Of a stretch of 64,000 nt of DNA, positions 44,786 through 57,119 are shown one piece after another; position 1 is the stretch's first letter, and every line of letters begins with the position of its first letter. Made by a program: the position numbers and the translations under genes. Origin of the DNA: Litsea cubeba. Taxonomy: Eukaryota > Streptophyta > Magnoliopsida > Laurales > Lauraceae. The stretch is from positions 30,457,235 through 30,521,234 of the forward strand of contig CM022949.1 of assembly GCA_012931725.1 (NCBI GenBank), read 5' to 3'. A model generated the notes under the pieces. The model was not told the origin of the DNA, made no database searches, and saw nothing but the letters and a program-made list of their open reading frames with translations.

Positions 44786-45984
44786 TCCTCTTGGGCATAC
44801 CCACATATTTAGCTACCGGGCAGTCGCCCTGTTCGAGTTGGGTCCACCACTCCACCTCCAAAAACTCAAATAAAAACCTTGGGTCCCCCACCAAAAACTA
44901 TTTGAAGATCCTAGTCTGCCCACAAAATCTAACTTACCTTGGTCTGCAAGTGGTGATGGTGAGAGAATGATGGTGGATGAGTGAGTACATGCATATATGC
45001 TACAGGTAGCTTAGAAATTCCAAGACCTTTGCTTGTATTCTTGGTATTATTTCCGAGATTACTAAAGAGAAGGAAGAAAGAGACTTGAGATGCCGACGGG
45101 TTTGTCAACATCGAAGTCTTTATTAGTTGGAGCTTCTTTGGCCCCGTCTCTGTCTTTGCCTTTCCTATTTACTGAAACTGATATTTTAATGGGAAAGGGC
45201 CTAGGAGAGAAAAGTGGGGTGTTCCTGTAGCAGGGGGAGGGTCAGTTTTTTTTATTTTTTTTTGTCAGTGAGATTCAAGGACAAATTTTCTCTGGCCCGT
45301 CCAGAATTAGGTTCATCATTCATCAAAAGTCAGCAAAATCAACCTACATTGCCACCCCCATGTGGGGCCCACCCACTTGACTTTCATTCTTCATCCTTTC
45401 CCACCTGTTTAAAGCAATGAAATTTTAAAAAAGGTGTTTTTAGTTTTAGACGAATTTTCCAGAGTGCCCCTATTCATGCACCTGTTTTTTTTGGTCCATA
45501 GAGAGGGCTACCCATGAGTAATCCTACCATGAGCAATTCAATCCCTTCAAATAAACCTACCTACCTACATGTCTATCTAATTCCCTGATGGGCTAAAGGG
45601 GGGTCGGCTTTTGGCAGCCAGTCTCTTTTTACTATTCGAAATTCACTCATTACATGTTTATTTGAAGAGAAGTGAAGTAAAAATAAAATTAAGAAACAAA
45701 TCAAAAAGAAAGAGAGAGAATTAAGAGGGAATTGTGAGGAATACTGAGAAACAAACTTCAGCTACTGCTAAATTCTTAGAGGCCTATTGTGAAAATTAAG
45801 GGCAAAATTAAAAGAAAGTTGTTTTCTAAGGTCTTTACCAAGAAAAAGAGGGCATCTTATAAAATGCATATGAAAGTGTAGAAAATACTGAGAAAAAGAA
45901 AAATCTTCATATGGTCTTCATGAACATAGAGAGAGAAAGAAAAAAAATTAAAAAAGATAAAAACAAAACAAACTCATTCTAGAG
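44786..45984. other. intergenic, no gene established
   Basis: A plus-strand 46-codon frame (45090-45230) and an overlapping minus frame (44929-45111) have hydrophobic or Ser-rich compositions like targeting sequences, but neither leads into a recognisable exon. Confidence 0.35.
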
Positions 45985-46110
45985 AATTTACAGGTAGTAT
46001 TAATAGGTAATAAATTAAAAGAGACGTGCTTGAGATGATTTGAAAATATCTAATACAGACCAGCAACGATGACATCATGATTTTTATTAAATCAAGAGCA
46101 AGAAAAAAAT
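45985..46110 (+). mobile_element. RTE-clade LINE relic (short)
   Basis: The stretch around ggtaataaattaaaagaga to acagaccagcaacgatgac parallels the AASMGDKIKETHLRWFG region of the copy at 17572-18050. Too short to place further. Confidence 0.45.
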
Positions 46111-46553
46111 TTTATTTTTTATTTTTGCTATGTTAGGCGACTGATCAGAGTGATACTAATTTCTATTTGAAAGATCCAGGCATAGATCCTTAAAAAAATT
46201 GTTAACTTTAAATAAGGTATATTATAAAGTTCTGGTCATATGTTATTTGATGTAGCCCTAGCAATGGTCATTTCCCAGAAAACCCCATCACTATATAAAG
46301 CTGAGCATGTTTGAGAGAATTTGCACCATCAATTCCTATTCTAATTACTGCATTGATTAGACTGTTGAGAAAAATTAACAAATGTTTCTTTTCCATCTCG
46401 CTGTCTCTGTTATGCATACATCAATTGATAGTTTTGCTGGTCCCAACAGGTACAATACTACAATGTAGTATTGATAATACCTTAAAACTAGATAAGTCCC
46501 TTTAGTGGTAAAAAGTCCTGCAAATTACTGTCATGGTTATTAATTATAAGATT

Positions 46554-46898
46554 CATCAACGCTAGAGAAACATTGGTGGAGATTTGATGGTGTAATGACC
46601 CTTCATGGGTGTTGGGGCACTCACCAATCTTCTTTTAATTAGTGAAGATGAATGGAGTGGAGTAACAACCCATGTTTCATCAACTCTAGAGAAACATTGG
46701 TGGAGATCGATGGTGTAATGACCCTTCATGGGGCACTCACCAATCTTTTTTTTAATTAGTGAAGATGGAGTAACACCCATGTTTCATCAACGTACGCTAG
46801 AGAAACATTGGTGGATCGAGATGGTGTAATGACCCTTCATGGGGCCACTCACCAATCTTTTTTTAATTAGTGAAGATGGAGTAACACTCCCATGTATT
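46554..46898. repeat. three tandem copies of a ~107-124-bp unit
   Basis: Units start catcaac at 46554, 46678 and 46785. Each contains ctagagaaacattggtgga, gtgtaatgacccttcatgg, actcaccaatctt and aattagtgaagatg. The units differ by small indels only, so the amplification is recent. Confidence 0.92.
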
Positions 46899-47256
46899 AT
46901 CTCATCTGGGGACCAAGTTGCATATCATTTAACAAGTGGAGTCTACTGTTCTATTGATTATGTATAAAGAAATTGGAGCATGGACCACACGTTTTTTAAT
47001 CCTTGTCACAGTTTTGTTAGTTTGATACTTTTTGTGTTTTTTTGGTAAGAAGTTCGTTTGATACTTGGACCCTTCAAACATGATAGTAAGATGGCAAAGG
47101 AGTATAGAGCAGTCTGGGCCCTCTGGGGTATAGAACAACTCCATGAGATGAAGACAGGCCATCAGAACGATCAAGGAGAGAAAAGAGCCAATGATGAGTG
47201 GGTCCATTGCATTTGAGTGGTGTATATTTAGGAGGGTGGACCCCACATATCGTATG

Positions 47257-47648
47257 TGTTGGGCAGAGGCGTGTTATGATGTCACTCCCTGCGACCGCTC
47301 TAAAAACAGGCTCGCGGGCGCGATGTTGAATGCTGTATAAAACATTGAGTTGTGCATCTTCCATCACCAATTAGTTTTGGAAGGAATGGTAGCACAGTGG
47401 TAGCTCACTAATTGGTTTTGAAAGGAATGGTAGCTCAGTGGTGCATGAGATCCTACAAGTCGTATCAGAGCTCCTCGTCATAGGCCATCGTGAGGGGAGG
47501 GGATTGTTGGGCAGAGGCATGCTTCGATGCTTCCCTGAGTTGGCTCGCGTGTGTAATGTCGAATGCTGTATAAAACATTGAGTTGTGCATCTTCCACTAC
47601 CAATTGATTTTGAAAGGAATGGTAGCTCGGTGTGCATAAGATCCTACT
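47257..47648 (+). mobile_element. miniature LTR element (TRIM/SMART type)
   Basis: Two direct repeats, 47257-47457 (201 bp) and 47505-47648 (144 bp), share TGTTGGGCAGAGGC at the start, gaatgctgtataaaacattg in the middle and GATCCTAC at the end. The 47 bases between them hold only TCGTATCAGAGC (47460-47471; primer-binding site, one or two changes from TGGTATCAGAGC) and the purine-rich GTGAGGGGAGGGGA next to the second repeat. The longer left repeat has an internal duplication around ggaatggtagc. GTATAAAAC is a likely TATA box. No target duplication was found. Confidence 0.7.
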
Positions 47649-48703
47649 TGATAATTAAAGAATTCTAGGAGGAATTATAGACTAGTTACTAGAAGTAATG
47701 CCTTTTTAAGATTTATTTAATTGTACCAGCCTGTCATGTAGCATGTTGGCCCACCAAATACGTACTGTGTAAGAAACTCTATAAGAGAAATGTTCACCTC
47801 CTAGCAACAGCGTATGCAATTAGGCTTTAGTAAGGCCAACTTGGGCCCACCTTTGATTCGTGCAGGCTTTTTCACGGTCTCATCCTTCCATAATTTGGCA
47901 CTATTCCAGTTTCACTCTCAATGTCTCTCATCAAGCCTGTGTCCACCTTTGGATTAAATCTCTAAGACACATGTGCAACAACTTTTTAGTTAAAAATAAA
48001 TGGGAAGTAAAAATGCATTTTCACAACGTTTGAGATTCCACTTTTTGGTGCAGTCACTTTTCCTCATGGAAATTAACTCTTAAAAGTGAACGAACTTTTT
48101 TGGTATTCCACAAAAAAAAAAAAAAAATTTCCGGGGGGGGGGGGAAAGGTTTTTCATGGAGAATAAAAGAATTCCCACGAAAAAAAATTTTCACAGTGCC
48201 ACACAAATGTGCCATAAGAAATCTTAAGTTAAAAGACTACTAAACTTTATGGCTATTAAATCAAGGGTCGGGATGATCTAATAAAGCTGATTTTTCTGTT
48301 GAGTACTTTTTATCTTTAAGGAGATCTTTTCATGCACCCCACCCCAACCAATTAACAGGCACCTAAGTGAGCCCCACAAGCGGAGCTGCATTTGACAAGT
48401 ATGTAGTGTGCTTGTAGGAGAATATAACCCACTCTATAAGCCTCTTTTTACACCCTTTTATGGGTTGAAGGGCATTTCTTCTTTCTTTCTTTCTTTCTTT
48501 TCGGTTTTTGAGAATTTAATTTATAACAGAAATTTCATATGTATGATATTTTTTTAGACCAATTTAATTATTGTTATCCTAACATTTGAAATTCCTTATT
48601 TAATTAGTAAGATCTTAAAACTTCAACCTTATTAGTTGCACTTTTGATATAGAATTCTCTAAATCCAACTTGCAAAATTCAAGGATCCTAATTAAGCATT
48701 TGA
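47649..48703. other. intergenic, no gene
   Basis: Nothing recognisable apart from homopolymers (A-run then G-run at 48113-48146) and a CTTT repeat near 48477-48500. Confidence 0.4.
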
Positions 48704-49495
48704 TGGGTCCTCTATCCTACCCTACCCTACGTGTATTGCAATTTATTCTTGCATGATTTAGGTCTGTTATGGGTATCTAGAAATTAAGAAAGAAAAATGA
48801 ATGATTGGCCGAATAAAACCAGCTCTTGATTGTTTTTTCTTTTAACCCATCTATAAATTAAAGCTTCAAAGTTTAATGCATTCTGGAAGCCTGTTTTATA
48901 ACAATAAATGAAAAGGTATTTAATAGTCAATCTAGATTCTAGTGTCAAGGTAGGGATAATTGCGAATTTATGAGTATAAGTGAAGAAGGCATGTAATTGA
49001 GGCCATAGGTGGTCCCGTGTACGTACGTATACACGGTAAATACCACGTGACTTCCACTTTTCTTATTATTGTTATTTTTGGTAAGACTTATATACCGTGT
49101 ACGTAGTACATTCTTTTTGGTAAGTGACTCTTACAAAAAAAAAATAACAATAATAATAAAGTGGAAGTTACATGGTCTTGTGTATACGGTGTACGTACAC
49201 GGGACCACCTATGGCCTCGAGTACATGCCTTCTTCACTTATATTGATCATAAATTCGCAGTTATCCCTACCTTGACACTTGATTGATTATTAAATACCTT
49301 TTCATTTATTGTTATAAAACAGGCTTCCAAAATGCATTAAACTAATTTGAAGGTTTACCGATGCGATAAAAAATAAATAAATAAATCAAGAGCTGCTTTT
49401 AATCGGCCAAATATTATTTTTTTTCTTTCTAGATCCCCATAAGAGACCTAACTCATACAAGAGTAAACTGCAGTACACGCAAGATAGAGGACTCA
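48704..49495. repeat. 0.8-kb inverted repeat (foldback)
   Basis: The left arm (about 48704-49079) and right arm (about 49137-49495) are reverse complements over some 360 bp, with a spacer of under 60 bp. Long perfect stretches include about 40 bp spanning the tttataacaataaatgaaaa region; elsewhere there are small indels. Transcription would give a long hairpin RNA. No terminal repeats, target duplication or coding frame were identified. Confidence 0.85.
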
Positions 49496-50130
49496 TGGAT
49501 TAAACTCTAAGTAGTTTGAGTGAGAATAAGACGATCCCTTTATTCTCGGTTAGACTTCTTCTACCGGAACAACAACTTTACTTTTATAAAATCGACCGAC
49601 TCATTTATAACTTTCACTTTCTTTTTGCTTTTCTCTTTGATAAATACTAAGTCACACATTGCCTAAATTCCTTCACTATCAACTTTTAGAGCTAGGAACT
49701 GGCGCCCCCTTTTGTTTATGGGATGGAGATGTGCATCACCACTAAGCTATCAGTGGATTGTGCATGCTGCTTGAAAAATGTAATTGATCTTATGAAAATA
49801 GATTATTTTCAAAAATATCACAAAAAGAATAATGACATGAGAGGACTGCAACATTTTTTGAGTAAAGTAATAAAAATATAGTTATCACATTTTTAACACT
49901 AACTTTTACTTAATTCTTAACATTAATCTATTCTCCATGATATTTTTCTAAATATCACTAAAAAGTCACATGAAAATACTTCTATGCAAGTGTTTCTTAG
50001 CAGTTGCAGGAAGATAATACTTAAACAAAAAAAAAAAGGAAGACAAGAATACAACACTAACATGGTGCTAGAATTCTCATTGGTATTTATGGTCATGTGA
50101 GAGCGAAATCCCTTGCAAACTACAAATTAA
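49496..50130. other. intergenic, nothing recognised
   Basis: AT-rich spacer between the foldback and the SINE, with no domain or repeat structure seen. Confidence 0.4.
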
Positions 50131-50145
50131 GAGACCTCTTCTTAC

Positions 50146-50516
50146 CTAAGAACGGCTCATTACCTTAGTGGTAAGGAGTGGTAGTTCTCATTGGGAGGTC
50201 TTGGGTTTAAGTTCGAACCTTACATCACGTGTGTGAGTTGTATTTATTCTCCTCGCATGTGTGAGTTTACATCACCCTATATGTACGTGTGTGAGTTGTA
50301 TTTATGTTTCCTCGCATGTGTGAGTTTTCATCATCTCATGTGTTAGTTGTGTCGACGTCTCCTCGCATGTGTGAATTCCCATCACCTCGCTTGTATGAGT
50401 TGTGTCTATCTCTCCTCTCATGTTTGAGTCTCCATCATCTCACATGTGTGAGTTTTGTCATGAGTCTGATCAGGTCCCAGCCCCTTCGCTGGGTTATAAA
50501 AAGAAAAAGAAAAAAA
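50146..50516 (+). mobile_element. tRNA-derived SINE with target duplication
   Basis: The pol III box A (TTAGTGGTAAGG, about 50165) and box B (AAGTTCGAACCT, about 50209) are spaced as in tRNA-derived heads. The body contains degenerate repeats of ctcgcatgtgtgag. The 3' end has the hairpin cccagccccttcgctggg and an A/G-rich tail. It is flanked by 15-bp duplications, GAGACCTCTTCTTAC (50131-50145) and GAGACCACTTCTTAC (50517-50531). Confidence 0.78.
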
Positions 50517-50630
50517 GAGACCACTTCTTACTGCAAAATCCAAAATTTGTCCCATTTTCTCATAATTGGGTCGTATTCCAATCCATCCCCTCGAGTTACC
50601 ATAATAGCACTCATCTTACCCTTCATTACT

Positions 50631-52185
50631 CAGGCCCGGCCCTGAGGCAGGGCAGTAAGTGCGCCTGCCCCGGGCCCCCCGGGCCCCCATTTTTCAGGGG
50701 GCCCAAAAACATTTCCTCTCCTCAAGAAGAAAATGTTTCCACTCCTCCAAATCCACCGACCTCCTTCTCAAACCCCTTAACCTTTCATCAATCGAACTCC
50801 TTTGAACCCCATCTCAACCAAACAGCAAGCCAAAAAAAAAAAAAAACAAGAAGAAGAAGAAGAAGAAGAAGAGAGAACTGGACCGCCATAACCGGTTAGG
50901 CCCAAATCACCGCCATCGCCAGAACCGGCTGGCCCATCATCTTCGTGCTAGCGTCTAGCAGTCAAGCACCATTAGTCCATCACCACTTCGGACGAAGCAC
51001 CCAGGCTAACCAGTAGTCAAATCCCTCAACCATTCATCAATCGAACTCCTTTGAACCCCATCTCAACCAAACAGCAAGCCCAAAAAAAAAAAAAAAAGAA
51101 GAAGAAGCACCCAGCAGGCCAGCACCACTGGTTGATTGCTACAATAGCAATCAAGCACCATCAGTCCATCACCACTTCGGACGAAGCACCCAGGCTACCC
51201 AGCAGTCAAACTGTCAAACCCATCAACCCTTCATCAATCGAATTCCTTTGAACCCCAATACCCCATCTCAACCAAACAGCAAGCCCAAAAATAAAAAAAT
51301 AAAAACAAGAAGAAGAAGAAGAAGCACCCAGCAGCCAGCACCACGGGTTGATTGCTACTGCTGCTCCACGCCTCCACCGTCCACCCACCCACCACGCCAC
51401 ATCTCTTTGTTCTGTACACTTCCCAGTCTTCTTAGTTCAGATAGAGTTCAGGTCGGGTTGGACCTGATCCAATGATCCATTCCGCTGACAAGCCATTTCC
51501 TTTGGTAACAAGTCAATACAGGTCAGGTGGACCCATTCACTCGCCTGAGTTTGAGTTATGCCCAAATCCAAAACAACAGTCAACAACAACTTACAAAAAA
51601 AGCCACTTGCATCAAATTTATAGACATCAACACATGGGCCCATAGCTTATAGATCTTCTTCAATCTTCACAACATCCATATCATCGTTGTCTTGGTAGAT
51701 TGGGGAGATTCCAAAATCCAAAGTGTGGCTTTTTTCAGTGCAAAATTGGTCGTTGTAGAAATCAATTGAAGGCAATTTTTTCATGATTAGAAAATCTTGA
51801 ATTTGAAAGCATAATTGAGGGTTTTGCTTCTCAAAATGCAAGAAGAAAATCATTTCAATAATACTTTTTTAATTGTGATTTTATTTTTCAACTTATCTTC
51901 TAGATGGTGATGCTAGTATGAGAAATTATTTGGCCGACGATCTGGTACTCTTACCGAGATGTTGGTATGAGAGATTCATTTATTTATGTATTAAATGTAT
52001 TTTATTTATGTATTAAATGTATTTATCATATGATATTATTTGGTTTTTAATGAAATTATTATTTTTGGGCTAAATTTATGAAAACATGTTATATATATGT
52101 GCATATATTAAAAAATTATAAAAATGAATAAAGGGCCCATTTTAGTGATTTGCACCGGGCCTTTGAAAAGTCAGGGCCGGCCCTG
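50631..52185. mobile_element. non-autonomous hAT-superfamily DNA transposon
   Basis: The perfect 8-bp target duplication TCATTACT is at 50623-50630 and 52186-52193. Terminal inverted repeats are CAGGCCCGGCCCTGA on the left and the complement of CAGGGCCGGCCCTGA on the right, followed by subterminal GGGCC-rich blocks. There is no hAT transposase domain. Inside are three copies of a block with atcgaactcctttgaacccc (about 50790, 51035, 51230), each with A-run and GAA repeats. Confidence 0.9.
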
Positions 52186-52193
52186 TCATTACT

Positions 52194-53624
52194 TTAGAGG
52201 GACCTACCTTTAAACTTGAACGGTCCATGATCTTTATTCCTCTTTTGTTTAGCTTAATAATGGTTCAGATTTTATTCAATAAGGGCCTGTTTGCATCTTC
52301 ATGCTTGGAGTGGTTAAAAATAAAGATTAAAGATCAATATGCAAAAGGACCATTAAACAACCTCTCCTCTAATGAAAATTTAATAAGGCCGCTGGAAATA
52401 AATACTCAGCCATCAAACTATTAATTCAAATCTTAGAAAAATCAAGGTTTCATTTATGTTAGTCTTGTGAGTGGGGATCCTTTGTCGCAACTATTACACG
52501 GAACGTATAATACATTGTTAAAACTCCATCATGGGGCCCACACAATGATAATCTGGACCGTTCAAGATAAATTCCATTCCTTCTAACGACATATACTCCA
52601 ATTTCAACTCAATTTGAGCAGGCCCAACCGTCCATTGAGCACATATCAAGATTATGGATAAAATCATGTCAACATTGATGCCATGTTAGCTGCCTAGTCA
52701 TGATTTCAATCATGTTCAATCTTATGGGGAGACCTATTCATATTCAAGTGAAATTTGAGGGTATATTATTGGAGGGGATGAGACTCATCATGAATGATCC
52801 AAATTATCTCTTTGCAAGCCAAGCGATGGAGTTTCGCGAATGTGTTACCTGATTCCATTGCAATAGCTACGACAATATATTCAGACTCCAATCTTACATC
52901 CTTATCCTGACCTCACATTTGTCACCCTCACCTCTTTAATAATTATTCAGTTAGTACCCATTTGACCATCAATTACTACGGCCTCTTTTGGTATTTTTAC
53001 TCTTAATCCAGGAGAGACATCCAAAATAAAACCATACAAAAAAAAAAAAAGAGCCATAAAAAAGAAGAGGCTAAAGATCTTATTTTCACAAGCCTAGAAA
53101 TGGGGCCTTTCATTTTAAGAGGATTTGCGCGCCTCTACTTCTCTAATGTGTGTAGAAAGTGGAATCGTGTCCCAATGCTCTTATTTTACAAATCACTACC
53201 CATTTTGTACATGTAGACAAATAGAGGTTAAAACTAGAGATCCCAAACATGGGCTAAGTATTCTATGGAAATAAGCTTGCCCTAAATGTGCTAACACACT
53301 CATAGCCGAGTGGTGTCGGCACCCTAGTTTCTTACACCTGGCGATTGATCCATTCTCAAGTTAAAGCATAAGTCTAGGAAAAATAGCCCAATATAGAGGA
53401 AAGAAACTTACCATAGATGTTAATCTTAATTTTGAATTGTTTCATACTTTTCTTGTTCTTGTTCTTCATTTTTTTTTTTTTTTTGCTAAATTAGAGAATT
53501 GAGTTGACACACCCCACAGGCGGACCCAAAAAATTTTCCCTAGAGGGGCCACTATATAAAAAAAATCTTGGAGGGACCATATATAAAAACTGCATATAAT
53601 TTTATAAAAATATAAGGGAATTTC
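52194..53624. other. intergenic, no gene
   Basis: No domain recognised. At about 53510-53575 the sequence caggcggacccaaaa with gaggggcca resembles the end of another hAT-type element, but no partner end was found. Confidence 0.35.
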
Positions 53625-55160
53625 TGTTAGATTGTATGTCTGCAAACTAGTGGATGATATAAATAAATTTATTTATTATCTTAATTGATATATAATTTCA
53701 CGCTTTATTCATGAGATGAATGGAATTTTATTTTATGGTTACACATAATTAATACAAAACGACATGATTGTTCATGAGATGAGCATGAGCCCTTAAGTAT
53801 ATTAAATGTGATACATGTATGTGGATGAGATTTATATACAGGAGACATAGATCGCAACTCTTATAGTACTTGAAGTATCTCACAACCAGTGAAGAGACTA
53901 GGCATCTCATCTGAAAAGGTTGTAACACTGCAATTACTATGAGATAGTATGGTTTGTTTCGATCATCAGAGTGGAAGACTCTGCCACTCTGGGTTATTGT
54001 GCTAGTGCATTGGCTGTACTAAAGGACCGTGAGTAACACCTTATACAAAATGTTGCCGTCAATTAAGTAATGCTCTCGTAACTTTCAAGCAATAGGCTCT
54101 CAATCCTGAAAGGGTAATGGATTCAAGTTTCTGTTATGCATTTACTTTAACTTACCAATGAGTGAGGCCAACTGTAGATCAGCACCTTGGTATCTTGAGT
54201 AAATGGTAGCGGGACTATGGGAACATATATTCTCAAGATGGAATCTATCCTCTAAAAGAGAAATATCTTTTGCGCTGATTAATGGAATTTATTGTTGGTA
54301 AGTGCGCACCCATTTTGATTAAGAGTTAATTAGATGCCATCGATGATCAGTGTGATTAATTGAGTCACAAGGATAATAAGAGGTGGATCCAATTTTGTTA
54401 GACAGTTTAATTCCAATTGATCCATGGATATAATTTATAGAGGGGCATACTTGCAGTAATTGAAAAGTTTATAGTCTTCTTGTAAAATTCCTAGAACTAG
54501 AGTGCAATTGCATTTATATAGTAGAGTTATTTGCAATTAACTGTGGGTCCGGAATTCATATGAGAAATGGGGTCCAGTTGCTTCAGTTTGAACCAGATCT
54601 AAGAAGTCCCTAGTGGTCCCCATGTTAGCCCTAGGAAGCAGAGTAATAATCAAACAATACTCATAAAAGAAAAGGGAGTAGGTTACATAAGAGAGAAATG
54701 AGTAGAACTCATAAGAGAAATAGAAGTAAGGCTTCTAAGAGCACTCATAGAAGAAGTTCTAAAAAGCATAAATAGCCCATTAGGACTAGACGTCCCACAC
54801 CAATAGGAGATGAGTTTTGTGCTCTCTCTCTTCCTCTAGTTTCTCTGGTTTGAGTGCGTTCAGGGTTTTCTTCTCATTTGAGATCACAACATTCTCTTTG
54901 AGAAGATCTCTGCGATTGGGTCATAATGTAGAAGATCGCAAGGATTTGTAGATCACATCTGCGAAAGGGTTTCGCAAAAGTAAAAAATATCATACTTCTC
55001 GATTTGAGAACAAACGAGCTCCTCAGGTATAGATATGCACTTGTTTTATTTATAGATCAAGATGCTTGTTTGTGTATGTTCAAATCTATCCTTTTGCAGA
55101 TACATCTTTGAACTTAATATGATGAGATAAGGATTTTAGATCTTGGAATTGAATTCTTCA
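53625..55160 (+). mobile_element. diverged solo-LTR-like relative of 43215-44780
   Basis: Begins TGTTAGATTGTATGTC and stays colinear with 43215-44700 over about 1.5 kb, including aagcaatag-ctcaatcctga and gtgggactgtagaaac-type blocks, with many substitutions. The right end is blurred and I found no convincing target duplication. The two are in the same orientation, but the 8.8 kb between them has no retroelement proteins, so I read them as separate insertions. Confidence 0.65.
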
Positions 55161-56065
55161 CCTTTTGGGTGTCTGATCCTCTGTCAAGATAGTCAAAGTG
55201 TTTGAAATTTCGTAAATGTGCATGCCCTTGACCAATGAGAGAGCTGAAGAGGATGATGACTTCTAAAGTTAAATTCTTTGATGCGACCATACAACATTGG
55301 AACTCTCCTACAAAAATACCAGGACATATGGACTGCTTGTGAGGGGCCCAACAAATAGAAGGAAGACTCCAGATTAACAACTATTGAGCTCTATATCGAA
55401 GATTTCTAGCCATCCTAAAAGGAGAGATTCTATTTAATTGTATATCTTTAAAACTTCTCATGTGGTTGAATTTCAGCAACAAACTCTTTTATGAGACTTC
55501 ACTTTATCTAATAAAATCAAGTAGGCCCCACAACAATGTCATCCGGTCCATTATTTGATGTAGTACGAAGTTCCCTGCAGTGGTCCAGAAAATGATCTAA
55601 CAACTTCAAGTGATTTTTTATAATAAAAATGGTTCAACTCATAGTTGTCAATATCATTTCGGACTCATTTCAATTTGACCTATAAAATGAAAAGTTTTGT
55701 CTATTCGGAATTTCAGTGAAACTTTTCATAATTATATTTAAAAAAAATAAAAAAAATAATATATATAGATAGGAAAATAAAAAATAAAATAAAAATTATG
55801 GATTTAATCTATCGTAGCAGAAAATTTAGGAATTACATTTTGAAAAAAATATAAGAAATACAAAGTATATATATGCTAAAAGAGCAAAAAATAAAAAACC
55901 AAACATTAATTATGTCAAAAAATATCTTGGCCGAAAAAGATCGAAACTTGAAACAAAAAGTTTTAAACCCAATTTCGTTCTGGTCACTTGGTTGGAACGA
56001 TATGAAATTAATAACTATGGTTCAACTTCCTTTCTCTTTTTTTTTAGAACAAAGGGTTGCTCAAT
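55161..56065. other. intergenic, no gene
   Basis: AT-rich spacer; short frames have no recognisable domain. Confidence 0.4.
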
Positions 56066-56234
56066 TGATTAGATATCCTTTTTTCACACCTAACTGCCAT
56101 TGGTCGATCCCTCGGTTTCTCTTCCTCTGGAAGTAAATTTCTTCCTAGGGTCTCTCATAGATCCCAACCCCCATGGTTGGGTAAACAAAACAAAAAACCT
56201 CCCTTGCTCTTTTCGAATTTCTCAATGTGTATAA
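56066..56234. repeat. left part of duplicated segment, copy 1 (split by copia C)
   Basis: From ttttttcacacctaa through cctcccttgctctttt to caatgtgtat, matching 63580-63760. The copy continues at 63088 on the other side of copia C. Confidence 0.75.
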
Positions 56235-56689
56235 TGTTAGAAAACAAGATCTAGATCTATGATCCAGAAAAACTTAAACAACCAAGATCCTCCATGTCAA
56301 ATCATCGAGAGATGTAAAGCGGAAAACATACCTTGATCCATTGTGGAAGTTACTCGCAGGTTGTTGATCTTCCAATCCAATATGGCTGCCCAGAGAAACC
56401 CTCTTGATTCTTTCTGATGATGGGATGTCAGAGAGAATAGGAACTTACCATACGAATTGGGGACCATAACCCTAATATATATAATAATGAGATTTTGCTA
56501 ATTCTAATTTGTCCCCTCATCAAATTAGAATTAGTATTCTGGTATCTACACATTAATCCCATGACAATTATACCCTTAAGCCTTAAATCTTTAAGTCTTA
56601 ATTAGATCACTTCAATTAGGCTTAACCAAAGATAGCATAACACATTTAATGGTTACATGTGTGGCCCCACATGATGGAATTTTCCAACA
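56235..56689 (-). repeat. 3' LTR of copia C
   Basis: 455 bp, apparently identical to 62633-63087. TATATATAATAAT near 56480 is a likely TATA region. Confidence 0.93.
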
Positions 56690-57119
56690 ATCTCCCACTG
56701 GGCCATATATGTAACTTAACAAATGTGTATGACTGTATGAGCTCCAAAATTATGCTATCATAATCTGAGGGTATATCCAAACAATCTCGTCCATTGATTT
56801 TGCCGGTATAGGATCAAAGCGGTTTTCGTCATATTTAACATGACTAAACCCATCAATGGTCACGTACACCAACATAACCAAATGACATAGATCAATCATG
56901 GATGCGTAGCATGGAAAATACATGCAATGTGATCTATACATGTCTATTTCCAACTGGTCCTACTTTATTCCTTAGTGAGATCAATATTGAATACAATGTA
57001 ACATAGTGAAATGTGCTGAAACTTTATTTCTGATCAGAAAAACATCCAAATACATAAATGCATAAGTATGTCCAAAATTAAACATAAAGCAATAGTATAT
57101 AAACTGATACAAACTCCCA

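Noticed and set aside
45090..45230. 46-codon plus-strand frame resembling a transit peptide
   Set aside because: No recognisable mature domain follows, and splice continuation could not be shown; an overlapping minus frame is equally open.
53510..53575. A second hAT element starting caggcggaccc
   Set aside because: Only one end-like sequence; no matching inverted end or 8-bp duplication found.
43215..55160. One giant LTR element with LTRs at 43215 and 53625
   Set aside because: The left LTR has its own perfect target duplication, and the interior has no primer-binding site next to it and no retroelement proteins.
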